DNA from: Planctomycetota bacterium
GTDB taxonomy: Bacteria; Planctomycetota; SZUA-567
Assembly: GCA_031254915.1 (NCBI GenBank)
Contig: JAIRTL010000049.1
Coordinates: forward strand, 1 to 43,640
Direction: 5' to 3'
DNA: 43,640 nucleotides
Position numbers and translations under genes: made by a program. Shown here in pieces: positions 42,030-43,640 of this stretch. Under the pieces are notes generated by a model. It saw nothing but the letters and a program-made list of their open reading frames with translations. It had not been told where the DNA came from and did no database searches. Each line of letters begins with the position of its first letter. Positions within the stretch are counted from its first letter, which is position 1.

Positions 42030-43640
42030 CTAGAACTTCAGGCCGACCGCCGCGAAGACGGAGTGCGAGTCCGACCTGGCCTTGTGGCGGTAGTCGTAGT
42101 TCACCGCGAAGTCGAGGTTCCCGCGCTCGTACTTGAAGCCGCCGCCGGCCTTGACGGTGTGGCGGCCGACGTCGCGGCCCTCGACGTAGACGGAGCCGGG
42201 CAGGCCGGTGTAGGTGAAGCGCCCGTCGGCGGCGTTGTCGTTGAAGTTGTAGGCGTAGCCCACGTTGGCGTTCAGCGCCAGCTTGCTGTCGCCGGTGTTT
42301 ATGACGGCGTAGCTGGCGACCAGATCGACGGGCGTCTCCAGGCGGTCGTAGTCGAGCCTGACGCCGGTCTTGGTGCTGGAGTTGAACTTGTTCGACCTGG
42401 AGTCGTAGTAGTACAGCCCAACCGACGGGGTGAGGGTGAAGCACTCGTTCAGCTTCAGCTCGTAGCCGAGGGCGCCCCCGACCGACCAGGTGTTGACGTG
42501 GTAGTCGGCCTGTTCCCGGTTCGCCAGGGTGTACTGGATGTCGATGTCGTCGTCGGTGTAGGCGTAGCCGCCCATGATCCGGCCGAAGAAGCCGTTGGCG
42601 GCCTTGTACTGGGCGTAGAGGTTGAACGAGTAGGTGTTGATGTCCGAGTCGTTCGACAGCACCTGCTTGTCCTTGTAGGAGCCGAAGGTCGCGGCGAAGG
42701 AGCCGCCGACGGTGAGGGCGCCGCCGACGGTGCGGTCGAAGCCGACGATGGCGCCGCCGGAGTCGTACTTGTAGCCGCCGTCGTTCCTGCGGGCGTCGAC
42801 GTCGTTCCACACGCCGAAGCCGCCCAGCCAGATGCGGTTGACGTAGGCGCCGCAATTGACGGCGAAGGAGGCGAGGCCGTTGGCGGACTGGATGCTCGCC
42901 TGGCCGTAGGCGGGCGGGGCGCCGATGCCCAGGGTGCCGAGGTTGTAGTTCGCCATGTCGATATGGCGGGAAACCGTGTCGGTCGCGACGTGGATGGAGT
43001 TGGCGAAGACCTTGCCGGTCGTGCCCTGGTAGGCCGCGCGGCCTTCCGCGTTGTTCGCCGCGAAGTCGTAGCCGTTGTTTGCCTGGCCGCCGACGGCAGC
43101 CAGGATCTGCTCGGTGGTCGCGCCGACGGCGTTGGTCGCGTTGGAGGTGCCGTTGACGGCGACGACGGCGTCACGGACAGCGCCGATGTAGGAATCGCTG
43201 GCGCCGCCGGCAATATCGCCGAAGCCGAGGCCGGCGGCGATGGTATTGAACTGGTCGCGGACGCTGCCGGTGGCGGCGGTGAAGTTGAGATTTATGCCCC
43301 CGGCCACGGTACCGGTGAAGTCGTAGGAGCCAAGCATGGTGGTGTAATTCTGGCTGGCGAGGTAGGTAGCCAATGCCCCAGAGGCAAATGTGATGGTACC
43401 ACCGGTGACGATGGTCTGGGTGCCGGTGCCGGAGTAGCCGGCGACGGAAATTGTGGTGTTGGCATCCATGTCCAGGGTTCCGGTGACGGTGATGGGCGCG
43501 AGGGTGGATCCATTGGAGCCGATCTGAAGCATGCCGCCGGTAACATTGAGGCTTCCGTTGATGGTAACGAGGCCGGTGTCGGTGGTTGCGAAGGTGCCGC
43601 CGGCGGCGTTGATTCCTCCGGTGATGGTGTAAGTTTTGCC
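42030..43640 (-). CDS. Autotransporter protein, C-terminal part (5' end outside window)
   Basis: The frame is open to the right edge, giving 536 residues of a longer protein. The part nearest the edge is a repetitive Gly/Thr-rich passenger (TITGG, VTINGSLNVTGG, ITVTGTLDMDANTTISVAG), typical of a beta-helix. From about 240 residues before the end lies the autotransporter barrel: AYVNRIWLGGFGVWNDVDARRN, YDSGGAIVGFDRTVGGALTVGGSFA, and so on to ...SVFAAVGLKF with the C-terminal Phe for Bam recognition. The barrel is intact, so it can secrete its own passenger to the cell surface. The composition of the passenger near the edge (many T, N, V) differs from the GC-rich cytosolic genes. Passenger function cannot be judged from this part. 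Confidence 0.93.
   Translation of the reverse strand, partial: GKTYTITGGINAAGGTFATTDTGLVTINGSLNVTGGMLQIGSNGSTLAPITVTGTLDMDANTTISVAGYSGTGTQTIVTGGTITFASGALATYLASQNYTTMLGSYDFTGTVAGGINLNFTAATGSVRDQFNTIAAGLGFGDIAGGASDSYIGAVRDAVVAVNGTSNATNAVGATTEQILAAVGGQANNGYDFAANNAEGRAAYQGTTGKVFANSIHVATDTVSRHIDMANYNLGTLGIGAPPAYGQASIQSANGLASFAVNCGAYVNRIWLGGFGVWNDVDARRNDGGYKYDSGGAIVGFDRTVGGALTVGGSFAATFGSYKDKQVLSNDSDINTYSFNLYAQYKAANGFFGRIMGGYAYTDDDIDIQYTLANREQADYHVNTWSVGGALGYELKLNECFTLTPSVGLYYYDSRSNKFNSSTKTGVRLDYDRLETPVDLVASYAVINTGDSKLALNANVGYAYNFNDNAADGRFTYTGLPGSVYVEGRDVGRHTVKAGGGFKYERGNLDFAVNYDYRHKARSDSHSVFAAVGLKF

Overview
The window is a GC-rich (rough estimate 65-70 %) segment from a diderm, probably anaerobic bacterium. 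The diderm evidence is a C-terminal autotransporter barrel, a second predicted outer-membrane barrel and a SurA-like periplasmic protein. The anaerobic lifestyle is inferred from a single-chain pyruvate:ferredoxin oxidoreductase and a Fur/PerR-type regulator in an operon with rubrerythrin. Gene content (ribose-type sugar ABC systems, autotransporter, paralogous secreted proteins of unknown function) would suit a gut-type Lentisphaerota/Verrucomicrobiota or Planctomycetota lineage, but no rRNA or strict marker is present and this placement is tentative. Several promoters match the sigma-70 consensus with 16-17 bp spacers, and many genes have GGAGG-type ribosome binding sites and are coupled by ATGA overlaps.

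Layout. 1-2062: tail of an unknown gene with a perfect terminator, then a leftward pair (SpoIIM-family membrane protein, PgeF/laccase-domain protein). 2242-3301: fur-rubrerythrin operon behind a consensus promoter with an AT-rich operator. 3597-6235: two membrane proteins of unknown function, one carrying a ferric-binding-protein-like domain. 6312-10471: divergent topA and mutY. 10674-15470: a ureohydrolase-fold protein that has lost three metal ligands, a 61-residue protein, an old-yellow-enzyme relative, an outer-membrane barrel and ornithine carbamoyltransferase. 16014-20649: sugar ABC operon (binding protein, TIM-barrel-like protein, double ATPase, permease). 20892-23453: NADP-type glutamate dehydrogenase divergent from a class II aldolase. 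23566-29541: two paralogous secreted proteins, an SDR protein lacking half its catalytic tetrad, a SurA-like protein with a duplicated zinc ribbon, a ROK-kinase remnant and a DeoR regulator. 29900-33493: nifJ. 33705-39112: leftward MetNIQ transporter genes followed by a second sugar ABC ATPase/permease pair without its own binding protein. 39548-41695: chemoreceptor. 42030-43640: autotransporter, 5' end outside the window.

The most unusual feature is in the gaps between genes. Two families of short non-coding elements with terminal inverted repeats recur: family E (about 130 bp, ends resembling TATGCCGGGCGCGG / CATGCCGTTCGCGG) and family B (about 103-108 bp, ends resembling GGGGCGTTTTCG). Family E has at least three complete copies plus partial ones. 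One E copy sits inside a B copy (26310-26548) and another sits inside an older E copy (28179-28433), which points to past mobility. An internal hairpin of family E shows a compensatory base change, so structure may be selected. No transposase, CRISPR array, tRNA or rRNA was found.
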